This document shows, piece by piece, positions 1 to 11,924 of a stretch of DNA of 64,000 nt (position 1 is its first letter; every line of letters begins with the position of its first letter). The notes beneath the pieces are model-generated. The model made no database searches, was not told the DNA's origin, and worked only from the letters and a program-made list of their open reading frames with translations. Origin of the DNA: Annulohypoxylon bovei var. microspora (lineage: Eukaryota; Ascomycota; Sordariomycetes; Xylariales; Hypoxylaceae); NCBI GenBank assembly GCA_022836615.1, contig MU405277.1, positions 62,001 to 126,000 on the forward strand, given 5' to 3'. The position numbers and the translations under genes are program-made.

Positions 1-552
1 ATTGGTCAATAAAGATATCGAGAAACTGGTAACTCGGCTTCGTTATGTGGATATATATAATCATTGGTTATGTTAGGAGGCTTTAAAAGGCACGATTGAG
101 GTTGGATACGTACCAACGGGGGATATGATGGTAGATGGGCTTATTAAAGCTTTGACAAATATCTTGTTAGATAAGTTTAGATCGTAGTTAGGGCTGGTAG
201 ATATATTAGTTTAATTGGAGGCTTGGAAAGATCGCGATCGCGACAAGGAGATTGACGAGATTTAAGGGTTATAAACATCAGATATTGTCTCCAGATTTGT
301 CGTGCCGGCTTCATCTGGGGGGGTGTGTTAGATATTAGATGATTAAGGTGGGGAGATTGTGGCGATCATCGGGCCGGTTCATCCGTAAAAGATCAGGCCC
401 TTAGTTATAACTATGTAATCGTGAGATATTGCCTTTTTTAATCATAACAATAATAATTCAGTTGATCAACCTTTTTATCATCAATCATAAATTACGTATC
501 CAGTAATTCATCCCCACTTTCGTGTGACAGATTCTCAGACTTTTGCATTCCC
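1..552. other. intergenic, no gene seen
   Basis: This AT-rich stretch runs from the left window edge to the kinase start. I find no convincing coding frame, RNA or repeat in it. It presumably includes the promoter of the kinase gene, but no clear element stands out. Confidence 0.6.
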
Positions 553-2324
553 ATGCGAAAAAATGCCTTCCCCGACCAGCTTGAACCAAGTGAACATTGG
601 CGATTCCAGAGAAAGCAGGAAGAATTTCTAGCCAGTGAATTCGAAGTGGGTTCCCCAAAAGAGTGGCCTGGCGAACACTTCAATCTTCACCAGGATGCCA
701 TTAGTCAATATTCGGATATGCCGAAGACCCTCAAGTATTTGACTACTTTCCGCAGCAAAGAAACAAGCAACAACGCGCAAGTCGACGTGGTGGAATGTTC
801 ATCAGGTATATATGCGCTAAAACGAATTAAGCGTATAAACAGTGGCAAGAATAACGAGGAACTTGAGCAAATGAATTATATCAAGGGAGAAGTGAGCATA
901 CTAAGAAAGATCCACCGAGTTAACTATCGTCACTTTGTTAAACTCGTGGCAAGCTACACTGACGAGAAGTATGTCGGCATACTTATGAGCCCAGTAGCCG
1001 ACTGCAACCTGGCGACATTCCTAGATAATTTCCACAACAATGGATATCTAAACCCACACCTTCTAGAAGGATTTTTCGGCTGTCTTGCTTCGGCTCTAGC
1101 GTATCTGCACTATGTTGAAAACATCCGACACAAGGATATCAAGCCAGAAAACATCCTCGTCATGGGCAACAGTGTCCTGCTTACCGATTTCGGGATCTCG
1201 CTGGATTGGAGCGCATCTGGTCATACAACAACATCTCAAGAGAAGATGAAAACAGCGAAGGTGAGTCTTCAGCCATTGTTACTCTTCGTAGCATATCATA
1301 GCACGGTCTCCAATGCTATTCAATCCTGCCCCATGCCTTAAAAGTTAATGTATACCCGCGATTGCTGACTACTTCTCTGCGTATAGTACTGTGCTCCCGA
1401 ACTTGATAAGGGTGAACCCAGAAACTCAAAGTCGGATATCTGGTCACTTGGATGTGTTTTCTTAGAAATGTTCACCGTGTTGAAAGGGCGAGATAGGAAT
1501 TATGTGGACACGACTTTGAAGAAGAATGGCGAGCCCCCAAAGTTCTGTAGGTCGCCGGAAATAATCAAAGATCTTATCGCAGGTCTGAAAGCGCACAACC
1601 CCCAATGCGAAAACAAGCCTCTAGGTTGGATTGAGAAAATGCTGCAGCAATCTCATAAGGAGAGACCGAACGCAAGAATATTAAGGGAGGAAATCCTTGA
1701 AGATAGATACTGCGGGATTTGTTGCCAAGGCGATAAAGTCTTCCAGGACGTCTCACCGCATCAGGTAAGTGTTCGCGAGTCCACTGCGTAAGACATTCGC
1801 GACCACACAAAACCCCCCAAAGTATGGCGTATTGAGGTAGCTTCGGGAACCAATGTACTTCGAGATGGGTTAGATGTAGCTGTTTGCTGTTGCACATGGA
1901 GGTTTAGTTTTATGCATACAGGTACCTACTGAGGTAGTATAAAGGTCATTGGGCTAACCAAATATTGTAGGGACCGCCTGGAAGTGATCTTTCCAATGTA
2001 GAAGTCCTCCGAGGATTCGGCAGCAAACCCCGCTGGAGAGAAGTAAAAGTGACCCACATTGCTTCGCTTTCAAAGTGTTGGATCTCGCCTGATTTGCTTG
2101 TTGGTTCTGCTCTCGCATTCCATGACAACGCAACTACGGAATCAATTACATTGAATGGAAAGAAGTTCGAATCGGGCAAGCATGTCGAAATTACATGCAA
2201 GGTCGGCAATGCCAAGGAAATGTTGGTGGAAAGGTTTTGTCTTCCAGCGGAACCGACGCAGTTCGAGATGCTCGTCACGACACACACTTTTGACAAAATG
2301 AAACAGCTGGACACCACCAATTGA
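553..2324 (+). CDS. Ser/Thr protein kinase with degenerate retropepsin-like C-terminal region
   Basis: Three exons join in phase: 553-1260, 1387-1764 and 1971-2324, giving 479 residues. Introns begin GTGAGT and GTAAGT and end ATAG and TGTAG. The kinase core is visible: Lys90 in YALKRIKR, Glu113 of helix C, HKDIKPEN at 193-200 with catalytic Asp195, DFG at 212-214, APE at 239-241 and SDIWSLGC after it. The usual glycine-rich loop is not recognisable, so the start of the lobe is divergent, or the true N-terminus lies upstream. After a Cys-containing linker (RYCGICC), the last 117 residues do not look like kinase. The pattern 'CWISPDLL ... GKHVEIT ... ERFCLP ... FEMLV' resembles fungal retropepsin-like folds, but without a DTG/DSG catalytic triplet. 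Kinase activity is likely from the motifs; substrate and pathway are unknown. The protease-like reading is an inference. Confidence 0.8.
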
Positions 2325-3118
2325 CGATAAACTGGGTACCTCGGGGTTTGCTGGTCAATCTCATCTTGTTGAAGTGTTCGAAGGATGAACGCTGGCGTGT
2401 CAATGAGGTATTACCACGTCAATCTTTTCGGTCAATCTTGTGGTTCGCGATTGAGTCTTCGGTCTTGAACAGTTGGACTAAACACGTATGTCATGTCATG
2501 TAGGCCATCCTTGCAGAATCAGGTTCCGATTTAGATTGCGGGGTGATATTCATAGTATCTTCTTCGCGTACCGTATGCGCCGTTGAAAACTGTTAGGCAT
2601 TCGCTGATTCGAGCTTATTAGTACTGGTTACCCGAAAGTTCACCGCGTGTCGTGAACGAGTACTGCGCTTTAATTAGCAAAGCCCAGTGTCCGTTCAGGG
2701 CACGGAGTGTAGCCAGTACTAATATGCATGCTTTCCGGAGCTGACGATTTGTCAATAACCCCGCGTCACCTTCCCCTCTGGAACGCATCAGAAGCCCACC
2801 TTGAAGTGTCGCGTAAGTCGATCGAACGCGGCAGTGTTTAGGTTTCCAACCCTCTCAGTGCCAAAGGATTAATTTGAATTGCCGAATTGTCAACTTGTCG
2901 TCGGGCTGAAATTGTAGTTCGCGAACTATCTGGAATCAAGTTATTGGTTGGCGGTAGAGAGGGGTTAGGTTCTTTGGGCGTAGACGAATTCAACTGCTTT
3001 GCGAAGGGCTCGCAAATAGTTCTATAATAAACCCAAACCGCGACCTATTTTCATAAATTAAAGTGTAGGTAATGGTTCCTCAATTAGAAGTTACCAAGAA
3101 CCAGACTCGTGTTTCAAT
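2325..3118. other. intergenic, no gene seen
   Basis: The stretch separates the kinase gene from the next gene on the same strand. A 60-codon open frame at 2321-2503 has no protein-like features and begins inside the kinase stop codon. Nothing else is supported. Confidence 0.6.
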
Positions 3119-4152
3119 ATGGCTTTCATCAACCGATTCCAAGCCTCGTTGTCGTGGCTGTGGGGGTGCTTACAGCAAAGAAACCCCTGTCATGATGAGA
3201 CCCACGTAGGCGAACCGACCCCAGATAACGATGTCCCCGTGTCGGACGACGTCGAGGAGCTCAGTGGGTCTGACCACAGAGAACCGGTAAACAGTGAAGA
3301 CAATCACTGCGGAACTGAGGGAGCCCCTCACTGCCGGCTGGATGTTAGTTCTTCACACCTTTCCTGCCTTCCCCAATGTGAAGAAGCCCCGTTGATAACT
3401 GGCAGCACAACGGTCATATTTTCTATGCCCGCGATCCCTACAGCTCCAATGCTTATACCAAAGCATGTACAGTAGGGAAATCATCGGTGAAACAGAGTTG
3501 TATCGCGATGTCAGCAGTGAAGTGGCTGTATCCTGATGCGAAGTTGGGGACCAAGTGCACAATATCTTGGCAAGTAGAAGATCGGGAGTCAATGTATTCC
3601 ACCCTCTTCGAGGTGGTCTCAGACGATCCTGCCGAGTATCAGATAGTTCTAGGAATGGAGCTGTCAGTCAACAATGAAGAAGGTCAATCCTGTGTAGCTT
3701 CCAATCGGCCCCAGGACCAGCCTTCCATTCGGGGTAAGATATCCTAACCATGTTAACTAGTTCATCTCATCATACATAGATGTTTGACTGAAGTAATGCA
3801 GATAAAACCCACATTGTGTCAAATGATCAGGACCAACGCACGAATTCTCGATTTGGTGTACCATATGACACATCACACTCCTCGGAGCATACCCATGATT
3901 CCCATAAGGTGATTCCAATCTCGTCCTTGAGATTTTATCAAAGATCATGGACCGCCGACGTTTCCGGTGTTGCCAAGAGAGATGTTGACTTCAATGAGTA
4001 CCTCTATTTTGTGAGCTTCAAGCTAGAGAATTATTGTATCTCTCGAGCTAACAAGTTTGTAGGTCCCGAGCCCGTATTTCGTGTCGACCATTACCACGGC
4101 TAATCAGGGTCAAACTGATGTGCAACCATGGAGGCAATTGTGTGCTTGTTGA
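3119..4152 (+). CDS. unknown protein with retropepsin-like segment, neighbour of the kinase
   Basis: I build exons 3119-3343, 3406-3733, 3802-4010 and 4063-4152, about 283 residues, all in phase. Introns start GTTAGT, GTAAGA and GTGAGC, carry GATAAC/CTAACC/GCTAAC branch-like sites and end CAG, CAG and TAG. If the last intron is retained the frame instead stops at 4103. The acidic N-terminus has no known domain. The middle segment (residues about 105-150: KWLYPDAK, ISWQVEDR, TLFEVVSDDP, QIVLGMEL) has the spacing seen in fungal retropepsin-like proteins, where a Trp-containing strand is followed by F-x-V-V-x-D and I-L-G. The catalytic D-T/S-G is not seen, so activity is doubtful. The preceding kinase ends in a similar pattern, which suggests the two genes are related in function or origin. 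Product and role are otherwise unrecognised. Confidence 0.55.
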
Positions 4153-5914
4153 GGCATTTGTTAAGGCCACGAGATGGGTACGCTTTCGCTTTACTATAGA
4201 ATATTCGAAGAGTAAAGGGACCGCAAGACCTTATAAACATGAGTGAGGAAGGGTAAAGAATACATACCTATTCGAAGTTCACATACCTAGAAATTTCTAG
4301 GTATAGGGTTAGGAATGAGGTTTCCTATGTATACACATGGCTTTGAGAATGGCACCGAAAGTCAAATGAGGCAGGGTAGCAAAGTTTTAAAAAGAGGGTG
4401 CGAGAATTATAAGTTCAGGACCCAAATATAACTACCTTCGACTCATTATATGTGTGGTGAATTGTTCCCGAGGTCGACATCACTTGCAGGGGTTTGGTAC
4501 CCAATAGTCTTAGGGTGGCAGTTAGGGTACATATGTAAACCTCCACCAACATTGGATACTTATCAAGACACCTCCGTCGCTTTTTTGGTCTTTCAACGAA
4601 CTTTTTATTGGTCATTCTTGAATCACCAATACTTGAAAAGATACCAACGGACACATAGATGTTGCATTAAGGACCATGGGATGTGGTGGTGGTGGTGGTA
4701 GTGGGGCGTCTGAGTAGGTAGGTAGCTTGAAAATACCACTTTGAGGTAGATCTTAAAGCACAGAGTGTCAGTAATATGTACAGGTAGCTTTAATTAAAAA
4801 CACGGACAGGGTGAGTGAATGGCGTCAATGAGGTACCTACTTTGGTAACAACGAATCATAGGTACCTATGTACAAAAGACTCTAATGGCTCCAATTGTTT
4901 CACCCCAATACTGGCCTTTAACGCCCGGTACCCCGGGTATTTGCTTGTTAGGTATTTTCGCAGCCGGTCTAGCCAAGATAGATCAATTACATACCCCTGT
5001 TCGAGTAATAGGGCTTCAATATACCTATGTTTGTTTCGGTCACGATTCACCTCGTAGGCATGTATGAATGATTCGACTTTATTACTACGTGGCACCATGA
5101 GGCGTGTGGAATACGCATGATGCAAAACAACAAGCAGTATCAATACAGGTGGCTGCGTAACTTTACTAGCTGTGGATAGGTAGGTAGATATGAACGAAGG
5201 GAGCATCCAATCCGGACCCTTTCAAGTCATCAAACTTGGGCAGCAAGCAAAGACTGTAGTCTCCTAGTCTTCCGTCTCAACATATTTATCTTCTTCGAAT
5301 GACGCGAAACTAAGGTTAAGATTGGCATTTTTTCTGATGCAATATGAGGGACCCTACGAAGTCTATTTTATGAAATAGCACTTCAAGGCACAGACACTTG
5401 GGTTTTCCTCTTTCCGGTGTATGTTTAAACAATGGGGAACAAAAGGGGAGCAAGAGGGGACCTAATATGGAATAATAATGGTTGAAGCTAGTACAAGTGT
5501 GGTGACGTGATGTGATTATTCCTGCATTATCTTTCATAGCACTGTCTCCTAAAATTTTCAACTACGATTAGTCTGTCAAATGCTGAAGATAATTCGAGAT
5601 TATTGTATATACATACGACGAAGCGCCAATACTTCCTGCCCGCCACTTAGATGATGGTAGTAATACGTTTACCTTTCTAGATACCTACCTAGATAGGTTA
5701 ACGCTCGATTTGTTTCGATAGCTACGAATAGACCGGTGAAATGAATGGTAAGTGGTATTTGTCACTTGCTCTACCTAGGTAGTCTATTGCGCCTGTTTAA
5801 ATTATTGGTAGGATATATACATGTATTATTGGCCGATTTTCTCTAGCTACGACTCTGCCGTAGTGTGAAAACCGTCTCGCTCATATCCCGACGCGAACTA
5901 CTAGACTCAGGATA
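4153..5914. other. intergenic with simple repeats and TAGG/CCTA motifs
   Basis: No supported gene in 1.8 kb. It holds a short GGT run near 4684-4700 and several CCTACCTAGGTAGG-like palindromic words (near 4716, 5176, 5683 and 5772). Open frames of 60-116 codons here lack recognisable features and conflict with each other. Confidence 0.6.
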
Positions 5915-8209
5915 CTATCGCAGAATCCATGACTGTTCAGGACTACATCTCGTCGCTTCCCAATACCGCGATGGATTCCTCTTCTGAGCCCTATCGTACC
6001 CCTCCTGACGACGACGCTCGTCCCACTCATCCGGCGGGACAACTACGAAATCTACCCTCTCCTCGAACCTAGCTCGAATAACGGCCTTCTTTTCATCCCG
6101 CTCCAGTGTCTTCTGAAGAGAGACTTTGACCGCAACGTAGTTAAGTTGTGGCCTCTGGAGCAGGTCCTCGAGCGGCTCGATGAGCAGAATAGCATACTGT
6201 GTTGAATCGACATCATACTGGTCATCCCTTGCTGCCCGCTTGTCGGAGTATATTGTGAAGTAGCGGTCAGCTTCGACGTCGTCACGGAAGTGAAAGCTGA
6301 ACTGGGGGACGAGATCACCTTCGCGATATACGATCCAACCGGGAGATTGGAGGTGCAAGCCGTCTTCGTGTATTACACCCCGTTGACCATTGTCACTGAG
6401 AGGCATCCCGGCATCGAGCATCGACGCGGGTGCCCAGCGGAAAGGCTCTTGTTCTAGCCGGGGTCCTGTTGTAAAGATGAGCCCCGTAGGAACGACCCCG
6501 ATGGCTTCCCACATTTTAGCCATTCTGTCGGCGGCGGTCTTGCTACTGACGATCGTGCTGAGGTTCAAGTTCAATATACTCGCCATGCATATCGCCTCGT
6601 CTTCTTTCTTGCTCGTGCGACGGAATCTCAGAGCACCATGCAACAGCCGCAGCTTCGCAGGGGTGACGTCCGTGCCTTGGTCAAGCTCCCAACGTCGATT
6701 ACCGAGTTGGCGCCAGTTTTGCCAGCGTATGCTTAGCTTGAGGCCGATGGGCAACCATTCGTTCTCGAGGAACTTTTCGAACTGTGCGTACATCTCCTCG
6801 AAGGAGTGGGCTTTCTTGTTGATCCATACGGCGAGATTCTGAGCGAAGACACCCTCTTGTAGCGTCCAGAGCCGCCGCATCCAGGCACTGCAGAAAAGAC
6901 GCATGAAGAACTCCAACGTTGAGAGATTCGGTATCCTCATGTCGAAATCATTGGAGAGCACAAGCACCTTGTGCGCCTTAGCGTATGTCTCCTTCATTCG
7001 GGAGATGGCCAACTTGCGCGTCTCCCGCTCCAAGGGAACTGCCAAGGTGTCTAGCCAGAACGGAATATTGCCGTTGAGATCTTCACAGATAGCAGTCGCT
7101 GTACTCTGAACCTTCAATAGCTGACATCGCGGAAGGGCATTCGAATGTGGGTTTCCTAACCCATCACTCCATACATCTTTTCGGCGTTCATATGAGCTCC
7201 AGATACCAATTCAAAGTTATGGAGTGGGGTTATAGTACGTACGAGAAATAGCAACATATATGCGCCGCTTAGTCGAGTCAACAGCCTGTAGCTGTATTTT
7301 GCCTTCCGAGTCCATCCATGTTTCGATTATCGGTATACCACCTCGACGAAGAATGTCTTGTACCTCTGCCGTATCGATCGAGATCACCTCGCATTTGCAG
7401 TCCTTATACAGGTGTCGCGGCTTATAAGTCTCCGAGTCCACGTCCAGAGCCACGCATTCGTCGTTGGTGCAGTTATCATGGTGAGCTCCTTCGATAGGCG
7501 ATGGTGGCATCAGGCTAGCGTAATACATCTCAAGCGGGCTAAGATATAACCTCAACGCCCGAATGAGATAGGGGCACCACCCATCCTGATTCAGCCGACG
7601 TACAGTGAAGTGCATCTGAGCCCACTGTCTGAGTGGACGGTTTGACTCTATGTCGTTGCAAAGCCGATGTGTTGCCAGCTCTAACACCAACCCGAGGCAT
7701 GTCACAGACAGTGAAAATGCCGCGTGAGACTTATCACCATGATCACGGGCCCATATGTCTACTACTTCAATGACATAGATGCACGAGGTGAATATGTCAT
7801 ACATGCGACTAAAATGGTTGGATCTCTCCTCTCGAGTTTGCTTCTTCTTTGCAACCTTCTGGTATTTCTCAAGCAGCTTTGCTAGGTTTCCCATCGTTAC
7901 AACGGGAGCCGACTTCCGCGAAACCTTGGCAAAGTCTTTCGCGCGGAGACTTTGCTGAAGGTACTCGGAAAGCATCCCAAATAAGAGCCATTCTTGCAGC
8001 ATGGCGAATAGGCCCGGGATCTTCGTACGGTCTTCGAGTATCTTGTCCAGTCCGAGGAGAGAGGGCATCGGCCCCAATTCGAAGCCACGATGAGAGGGGA
8101 ACTGCTCGTGCGGAACGGATTTAAAGGGGTACTTGAAATCCAACTTGCAAAGCAGAGGGACATCCGGGTGCGGATATCGCGGATTGCTTGGGCATGGCAT
8201 GTAGTCCAT
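5915..8209 (-). CDS. heterokaryon incompatibility (HET) domain protein
   Basis: Two exons, 8209-7243 and 7176-5915 read on the minus strand, join in phase over a 66-nt GTACGT...AAG intron and give 742 residues. The splice restores the HET signature: IYVAIS ends exon 1 and HVWSDGLGNP (from residue 323) begins exon 2. It is followed by FWLDTLAVP, a run like SRMKETYAKAHKVLVLS, and a Trp-rich block (WMRRLWTLQEG), the usual order in this family. The first 320 residues are the long variable N-terminal region. HET proteins trigger or modulate cell death on contact between unlike strains or with other non-self signals; the partner here cannot be told. It sits alone, with no NACHT or other STAND gene beside it. 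The start at 8209 is the first ATG of the frame; a second Met follows three codons later. Confidence 0.92.
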
Positions 8210-8741
8210 GGCCTACTAAACTCGCGCGACGCGCGGTCAACACTACGCGATTGTGTGTCGAGTTACAACTAGAGGTAATCTTCAGATATCCAACAGATAT
8301 CCTCAGGCTCTTGGGCGAGTAAGAAAGGGGTCATGGCTACCGCCTACCTCTTTTCTCTATGCTGAAGTTTCTCTCTCAAATGTTGCTCCTCTCGACTTGT
8401 TTTTTCACGGTCCCAGTTTTGTATTACGAACTTCATTCACGATTGGCCAGCATCAAGCTATTAATAGCTAGTAGTTAGGTAAGCCGTAGACTACCTAGTA
8501 TCGGATCATTGAGCTTACTAATCTTGCTTAGGTAATAGGTATGAATGATATATCGCAAGACCACTTCTACTTCATTATAAGATATTTCATACGATTTGAT
8601 TATATAGATAGAAACAGGAGGCTCGGGTATCATCATAGTAAGTGTATTATGAGTCGATAAGTATTGGGGAACATTATCTAGACATAATTAGACTCCCGAC
8701 TCAGTCATTCAGGACATTATCCCCTGATTATGTCATCACAT
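8210..8741. other. intergenic, no gene seen
   Basis: AT-rich spacer between the start of the HET gene and the end of the monooxygenase gene, both on the minus strand, so it should contain the HET promoter. No coding frame or RNA is supported. Confidence 0.6.
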
Positions 8742-10379
8742 TCAGGTCATCTTCTCACTTTTCAATTCAGCTTCCATCATTTCTACTGCCTCCTTGAGGT
8801 GCTTCTCATTGTCGTAGTCGATGATGAAGTCCCACCTCGGCAACAAATTCTCTCGTAGTTTCCCCAAATCTAAGCCCGTCTCCTCACCCCTACCTCTCAC
8901 GATGGTGCCCGTCTCGCGGCTTGATACCACGATACGCTGTGTGCGTGGACGCCGGACCTGGTCGTACACCTTCAAAGCCGTCTGCGCTTCAGTAGGTGTT
9001 TTAGCGCGACCTAATAAGGTGGAGAGGACGCTGTAATGTGTAATATCAGCATTTTCTCTCTCAGGTAGCTTGACAATTAGCCAGGGGGAAGGGGGGGGGG
9101 GGGGGGGCATTGACAAGCTTCAAGTGTGGAGACTCCTGTCAGAAGAATCGGGGTAGAAATAAGAGTTGATGTTCGATGAATCCCAGCTGGTACTTACAGA
9201 CTATCTTCAATAGACATGCCGCCGCCTGAACCTTGCCCTGTAACACTCAAAGTCAGTGATCCTGCTGTAGAGGTAACGCTAAGTCTTGATATAAAAGTGG
9301 AACAGATAAGCCCCTATTCCGCGGAATAGGAAAATCTCATATTAAGCGTAAAGTAGCACGTACAAGGGGTTGTAGCGTGAGCAGCATCGCCAATGACACA
9401 GACAGGGCCGGCTACGTAAGTATGGGCCGGCGGATGCTCCCACAGATATATACCCTGCTGTTCAGGTTTGTCGCAAAGCAACTATACGTTATGTCAGTTT
9501 CATAGATCTGTGATAATAAACCCCAACGGACTATCGTACCTCGTTTACAGCCTTGTTTAAATGCGGCGGCCAGTCCTCGTAGAGTCTCTTGATCTCCTCG
9601 GCACTTACGGGCCGGCTCCATCTGTCTGATGACTCGGCTTCCTTGTCGTGCGATGCGATGACAAACTGCACTAATTGGCCGTCGCTCAGCAGATTATGCA
9701 GTATGAAGGAGCCGTCCCCAACCCAAGAATATTCGCGAGCGTCTCCAAGATCCACGGTCCCTCCACCAAGGCTAGTTAGGGCAGTGGCGTACGGTTGAAG
9801 GGTCATTACTAGCCAGGCGCCAGTGTTCCTAGGTGAAGCAGCCGGGTCGTCTGTGCCAAGGATGAGTTTACGAACAGTACTGTGGATGCCGTCGGCACCG
9901 ACAAGAATGTCGCATTCATGGGTAGAACCGTCTGTGAAATGAAGTATGATAGAACCGTCTTCTGCTCGCTCCATTTTCTCAAGCTTCTTAGAAGCATGCA
10001 TGCGGTCTTCGGGTACGTCTGCAAGCAGCTCCTGCAAAAAGTTGGCGCGATGGACGATGCTGGTGATACGTTTCCCCTGAACTTTATCGTCTGCCTCGTC
10101 GATCAAGTTGCCTCGACCTTCGCCTTGGGCTAGCATGAAGCGGACTCCTCGCATAGGCACGGCTCCAGCCCGTTCAAGGCATTGGGTCGCTGAAGGACCG
10201 ATGAGGTCAAGAGCGGCAAGGGCATTGCGAGCTATTCCAATTGCCATGCCAGACTCTTTGAATGCCGCTGCCGACTCGAATACATGCACATCTAAGTGGG
10301 GAAATCTAAGGAGGGCTTGTATTAAGGATGCACCTGCCAGTCCGCCCCCTGATATGGCTATACGAATAGGTTGAGACAT
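8742..10379 (-). CDS. FAD-dependent monooxygenase (salicylate-hydroxylase-like)
   Basis: Four exons on the minus strand, 10379-9540, 9481-9364, 9237-9198 and 9030-8742, join in phase and give 428 residues, typical for the family. The Rossmann motif GGGLAG is at 11-16 with the ribose-binding Glu35 (VFES), followed by Arg111, the DILVGADGIHS motif at about 157-166, and the second FAD motif CVIGDAAHATTP at about 308-319, which the splicing restores. The closing SGGGMSIEDS segment is completed across the 40-nt third exon. Such enzymes use NAD(P)H and O2 to hydroxylate aromatic or related substrates; the substrate is not predictable. I chose the Met at 10379 because MSQPIRIAISGGG is the canonical start; a frame-open Met 25 codons upstream is less likely. 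No cluster of biosynthetic partners is adjacent. Confidence 0.93.
9091..9107. repeat. 17-base G homopolymer in monooxygenase intron 3
   Basis: The plus strand carries 17 consecutive G here, that is a C run in the sense of the monooxygenase transcript. It lies within the unusually long third intron (9031-9197, 167 nt). Length is prone to sequencing error and polymorphism. Confidence 0.9.
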
Positions 10380-11127
10380 TGGGTTGAGCTTGGGCAGGGG
10401 ATAGTTCATGAGATAGATGAGGGTAACTAAGAAATACACTATATATTCGTCCATACTTCCAAAACACGCTATAATTGATAGAATATAAAAAGTTCAACCA
10501 ACATGTAACGCTGGGAGGAGGCCCATTCTGTCCTAACCCTCCCTTGATTCAACTCGGAGCTAACAAAATGTACTTATCTCTCTAACATGCAGACGTGGTA
10601 GATCTAAGAGTGACAGATCGTTACGTTATTGGTTATATGTATATATAAATTGGCAGCACCAACGATCGATCAGTTGCTTGGTGTGTTTGGCTCAAATCAC
10701 CAACGGGTATGGATGTTATATTATTAAAGTTTACCTACCTCATATACCCCGCTCAGTAAGAGGCGCATTAATACGGCACCCACATTAAAAGAGGAAAAGA
10801 TATTGTATTGGTGAAGCCCTGCGCCCTGTTTTTAGAACCGGAACAAGTTGAAGCCCCTCACAGTGTGGGTTGCACTTTTTCAGCGCGTCGTACTCTCTAT
10901 CTGTGGCGTAAGCTAGGTATGTACAGTACGTTCATTAATAGGAAATTTTTATTTGCCTAGGCGATCTAGGTACATACCCTAGTACGGTCCGCGCTTCGAA
11001 AGCGGTCTGACGATTGCCCTGAGATTTCTGACCACCCTGTAACTGATCGTTCAACTCAACGTCGAATCTCCCAATAAAATTTACCTTTCTCATCTTAGCT
11101 ACTGATTTCGTAGTATCATTCGGAACC
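10380..11127. other. intergenic between divergent genes
   Basis: Shared upstream region of the monooxygenase (-) and the MYND protein (+). No coding frame is supported. A CTACCT-type motif occurs near 10735. Any bidirectional promoter would lie here, but I cannot point to an element. Confidence 0.6.
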
Positions 11128-11924
11128 ATGGTCCACCCAGCCAAACCCCAGTCCTTTGAAGACCGTGAATACTTCCCCTCCTTCCGCAACTGTCCTAGTG
11201 AGCATACATGGGATGATCGATATCTCGTAGACGCCGCCCCGGGAAGTCCGGACAGCACGGCGACCAACAAGAAGCATTGGTGTCTTCTTGGAGAGATTGT
11301 CCAGGCCGAAAATTTCATCCGTCCTCGACTCGTAGCGAAGGACTACGAAGGACGTGAATTCGTAGTCGCCTTTTACCCAGACGACCCAGATGACATGCCT
11401 CGTCTCCTGCAGAACTTCAATGTCGGCAACACCGTCGCTATCTTTTACCCCCTAGTCCATCGATTCCTAGATGGGACTGCGGGCGTTAGAGTCGAGGACT
11501 CCGACGAAGTTATCGTTAGTATCTTTTTAGTCGTTTGATGCTATTGGGATCATAGACTCACTTGCATAGATCATACCCCTCGAGCTTTCCGAGGTTTTCG
11601 CAATGAACAAGGAAGCCATCAAGTACACTCCGACCGATGGCACCCCGCAGAAGTGCTACAGCTGTGACGAGGCGAAGAAAAACCTTCTCAAGTGCGGACG
11701 ATGTGAATCAGCCCACTATTGCAGCAAAGTGAGTAGTATACCCTGTTCCGTTTCACTGCACCGCAATTCGTACGAGATGCTGATTAGAAAATCAGGAATG
11801 CCAGACTGTGGGCTGGAATGACAAGAAACATAAGAGGTTCTGCAAAGCATTGAAGGATGAGGGCGTCAAACAGATGCATTCTCTTGACTATGGAGTCTTT
11901 AAGTATGATATTGGCTTCAGTTAG
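11128..11924 (+). CDS. MYND-type zinc-finger protein
   Basis: Exons 11128-11514, 11570-11728 and 11796-11924 join in phase and give 224 residues. The C-terminus is a complete MYND finger whose eight ligands are visible: Cys158, Cys161, Cys171, Cys174, Cys180, Cys184, His194 and Cys198. The last three lie in exon 3, so the finger is split by an intron. The first 130 residues (WCLLGEIVQAE, LVAKDYEGREFVVAFYPD) look like a small beta-rich domain often found before MYND in fungal proteins. MYND fingers bind Pro-rich peptides and mediate protein contacts; no SET domain is present, so a methyltransferase role is not supported. Cellular role unknown. Confidence 0.9.

Noticed and set aside
8742..10379. 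Secondary-metabolite cluster around the monooxygenase
   Set aside because: No synthase, transporter or cluster regulator nearby; neighbours are HET and MYND proteins.
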